From contig CALUDF010000169.1 in NCBI GenBank assembly GCA_943914745.1, positions 1 to 6,913 on the forward strand: a DNA stretch of 6,913 nt, given 5' to 3'. The stretch is from an uncultured Bacteriovorax sp. Its GTDB lineage: Bacteria; Bdellovibrionota; Bacteriovoracia; Bacteriovoracales; Bacteriovoracaceae. The notes beneath the pieces were generated by a model. It made no database searches, was not told the DNA's origin, and saw only the letters and a list, made by a program, of their open reading frames with translations. Of the stretch, positions 6,251-6,913 are shown piece after piece (position 1 is the first letter of the stretch; the number at the start of each line of letters is the position of its first letter). Position numbers and translations under genes: made by a program.

Positions 6251-6256
6251 ATCGCA

Positions 6257-6592
6257 CTATTCTCTTGGACGCACTTCTAATAACTCAATGTGGAAAATTA
6301 AATTTGAATGAGGCTTAATGAAAGCCCCTATTTGTCTTTCTCCATAGGCCAGATGAGAAGGGACATGTAATGTGCGCTTACCGCCGACTTTCATGCCAAT
6401 AAGCCCTTGATCCCAGCCTTTAATCACTCGCCCTACTCCAAAGACAAATTCAAAGGGTTTGCCTTTATCAAGAGAAGAGTCAAATTTCGTCCCGTCTTCT
6501 AAAAAACCTTCGTAATGGGCAAAAACAAGGGCGCCCTTGGTTGGCCCAAGGCCTGCTCCTACCACGGTGTCTATGATGACCAGTTCATTCAT
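6257..6592 (-). CDS. FKBP-type peptidyl-prolyl cis-trans isomerase
   Basis: A 111-residue single-domain FKBP, the usual length for the minimal catalytic domain, with no signal peptide and so cytoplasmic. It speeds rotation about bonds before proline during protein folding. The hydrophobic active-site pocket is complete by comparison with human FKBP12: Y27, F37 and D38 (DGTKFDSS, 33-40), V56 and I57 with W60 (RVIKGWDQGL, 55-64), Y83 in LAYGERQ, and F100 in the last strand. The loop before that strand reads IGAFIKPHSNLIF (88-100), where many relatives have GVIPPNATLIF; this changes the loop that helps define substrate choice but not the core pocket. The start is supported by AGGGGA (6604-6599) six bases upstream. 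A strong-looking promoter lies at 6640-6667. The peroxidase gene follows 89 bp downstream (from stop to its chosen start) on the same strand. Confidence 0.95.
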   Translation of the reverse strand: MNELVIIDTVVGAGLGPTKGALVFAHYEGFLEDGTKFDSSLDKGKPFEFVFGVGRVIKGWDQGLIGMKVGGKRTLHVPSHLAYGERQIGAFIKPHSNLIFHIELLEVRPRE

Positions 6593-6639
6593 TCGCTTTC
6601 CCCTATGCCTGCAAGGCCTTCTTTAGTATTCTTTAAGAG

Positions 6640-6667
6640 ATTATATGACTAAAATCCAGCATAACAA
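6640..6667 (-). promoter_or_regulatory. Promoter for the FKBP gene, overlapping the divergent gene's start
   Basis: On the minus strand TTGTTA (6667-6662, four of six to the -35 consensus) and a perfect TATAAT (6645-6640) are separated by 16 bases. The start would be near 6633, giving a leader of about 40 bases with the AGGGGA ribosome-binding site. The -10 box shares a base with the ATG of the diverging gene at 6645, and the -35 box lies inside its coding sequence. Confidence 0.5.
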
Positions 6668-6913
6668 AACATTCCTTGGCAAAATATTTGGGTTTCTCAT
6701 GAGTCCCAATTTTTGGATCAGCAACATAACAGAAAAAGGAATTGAGGTTTCCAGATGGTGTGCTCAAACGGTTGTGATTCCATGGGAATCCATAGTATGC
6801 CTAGATCTCTCTGGGTTAAAAAACCAAGGGAGTCATAACTTCTTTTTTTTGATCATGGTTAAGGACGCATCTTTAGTGAAAGAAGCTTGCACTCTCTCAA
6901 GTCAGCATAAAAC
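6645..6913 (+). CDS. 5' part of a gene leaving the right edge; possible helicase IV-type N-terminus
   Basis: An open frame from ATG 6645 to the window end gives 89 residues without a stop, preceded by AAGAG (6635-6639) five bases upstream. The visible part has no signal peptide. It contains LGKIFGFLMSPNFW (11-24), then alternating hydrophobic strands: GIEVSRW (32-38), TVVIPWESIVCLDLSG (42-57) and NFFFLIMVKDASLV (65-78). The order, with a line like GIxVxxxxxxxxIPWxxI near the start, weakly resembles the N-terminal domain of DNA helicase IV (HelD, superfamily 1), but a bacterial PH-like or other small beta domain would look much the same. No Walker A motif is reached before the window ends. A run of eight T's at 6843-6850 inside the frame is a possible slippage or sequencing-error site. 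The gene diverges from the FKBP gene, with starts 52 bp apart. Confidence 0.6.
   Translation, partial: MTKIQHNKTFLGKIFGFLMSPNFWISNITEKGIEVSRWCAQTVVIPWESIVCLDLSGLKNQGSHNFFFLIMVKDASLVKEACTLSSQHK

Overview
The window is about 6.9 kb of ordinary-looking bacterial chromosome with moderate to low GC and tightly packed genes on both strands. No sign of an insertion sequence, integrase, tRNA, CRISPR array or phage gene was seen. The gene content suggests a member of the Bdellovibrionota, most likely the Bacteriovoracales (Bacteriovorax or Peredibacter type). The evidence is a secreted protein with a GTDKLGHF motif, a receiver-like protein with a degenerate HD-GYP domain, and a His-rich membrane protein of a kind I associate with these predators. 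This assignment rests on recalled family patterns only and is moderately uncertain.

Layout. Positions 1-71 may hold the 5' end of a minus-strand gene leaving the window. A plus-strand run follows: an exported protein of unknown function (114-1064), a 55-residue two-helix membrane protein too short for most gene callers (1208-1375), a polytopic membrane protein with conserved histidines (1433-2485), a pseudo-receiver plus degenerate HD-GYP protein (2589-3923), and a Tat-exported PhoX/DUF839-family protein (4019-5617). Two minus-strand genes then converge on it with a single base between stop codons: a glutathione-peroxidase-family thiol peroxidase (5619-6167) and a single-domain FKBP prolyl isomerase (6257-6592). 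A plus-strand gene diverges from the FKBP gene at 6645 and runs off the right edge; its start weakly resembles the N-terminal domain of helicase IV.

How the genes relate. Candidate promoters precede most genes (1143-1172, 1399-1426, 2536-2563, 3963-3991; minus strand 6222-6250 and 6640-6667), so these look like mostly independent units rather than one pathway operon. The peroxidase and FKBP genes share a strand with an 80 bp gap and may be partly co-transcribed. Only the PhoX-like protein, the peroxidase and the FKBP have confident family assignments. The most interesting items are the uncharacterised His-rich membrane protein with its possibly leaderless mRNA, the doubly degenerate signalling protein, and a hairpin at the end of that gene whose poly-U side faces the minus strand. 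I found no convincing evidence of a new multi-gene system. No stretch over 300 bases lacks a gene.
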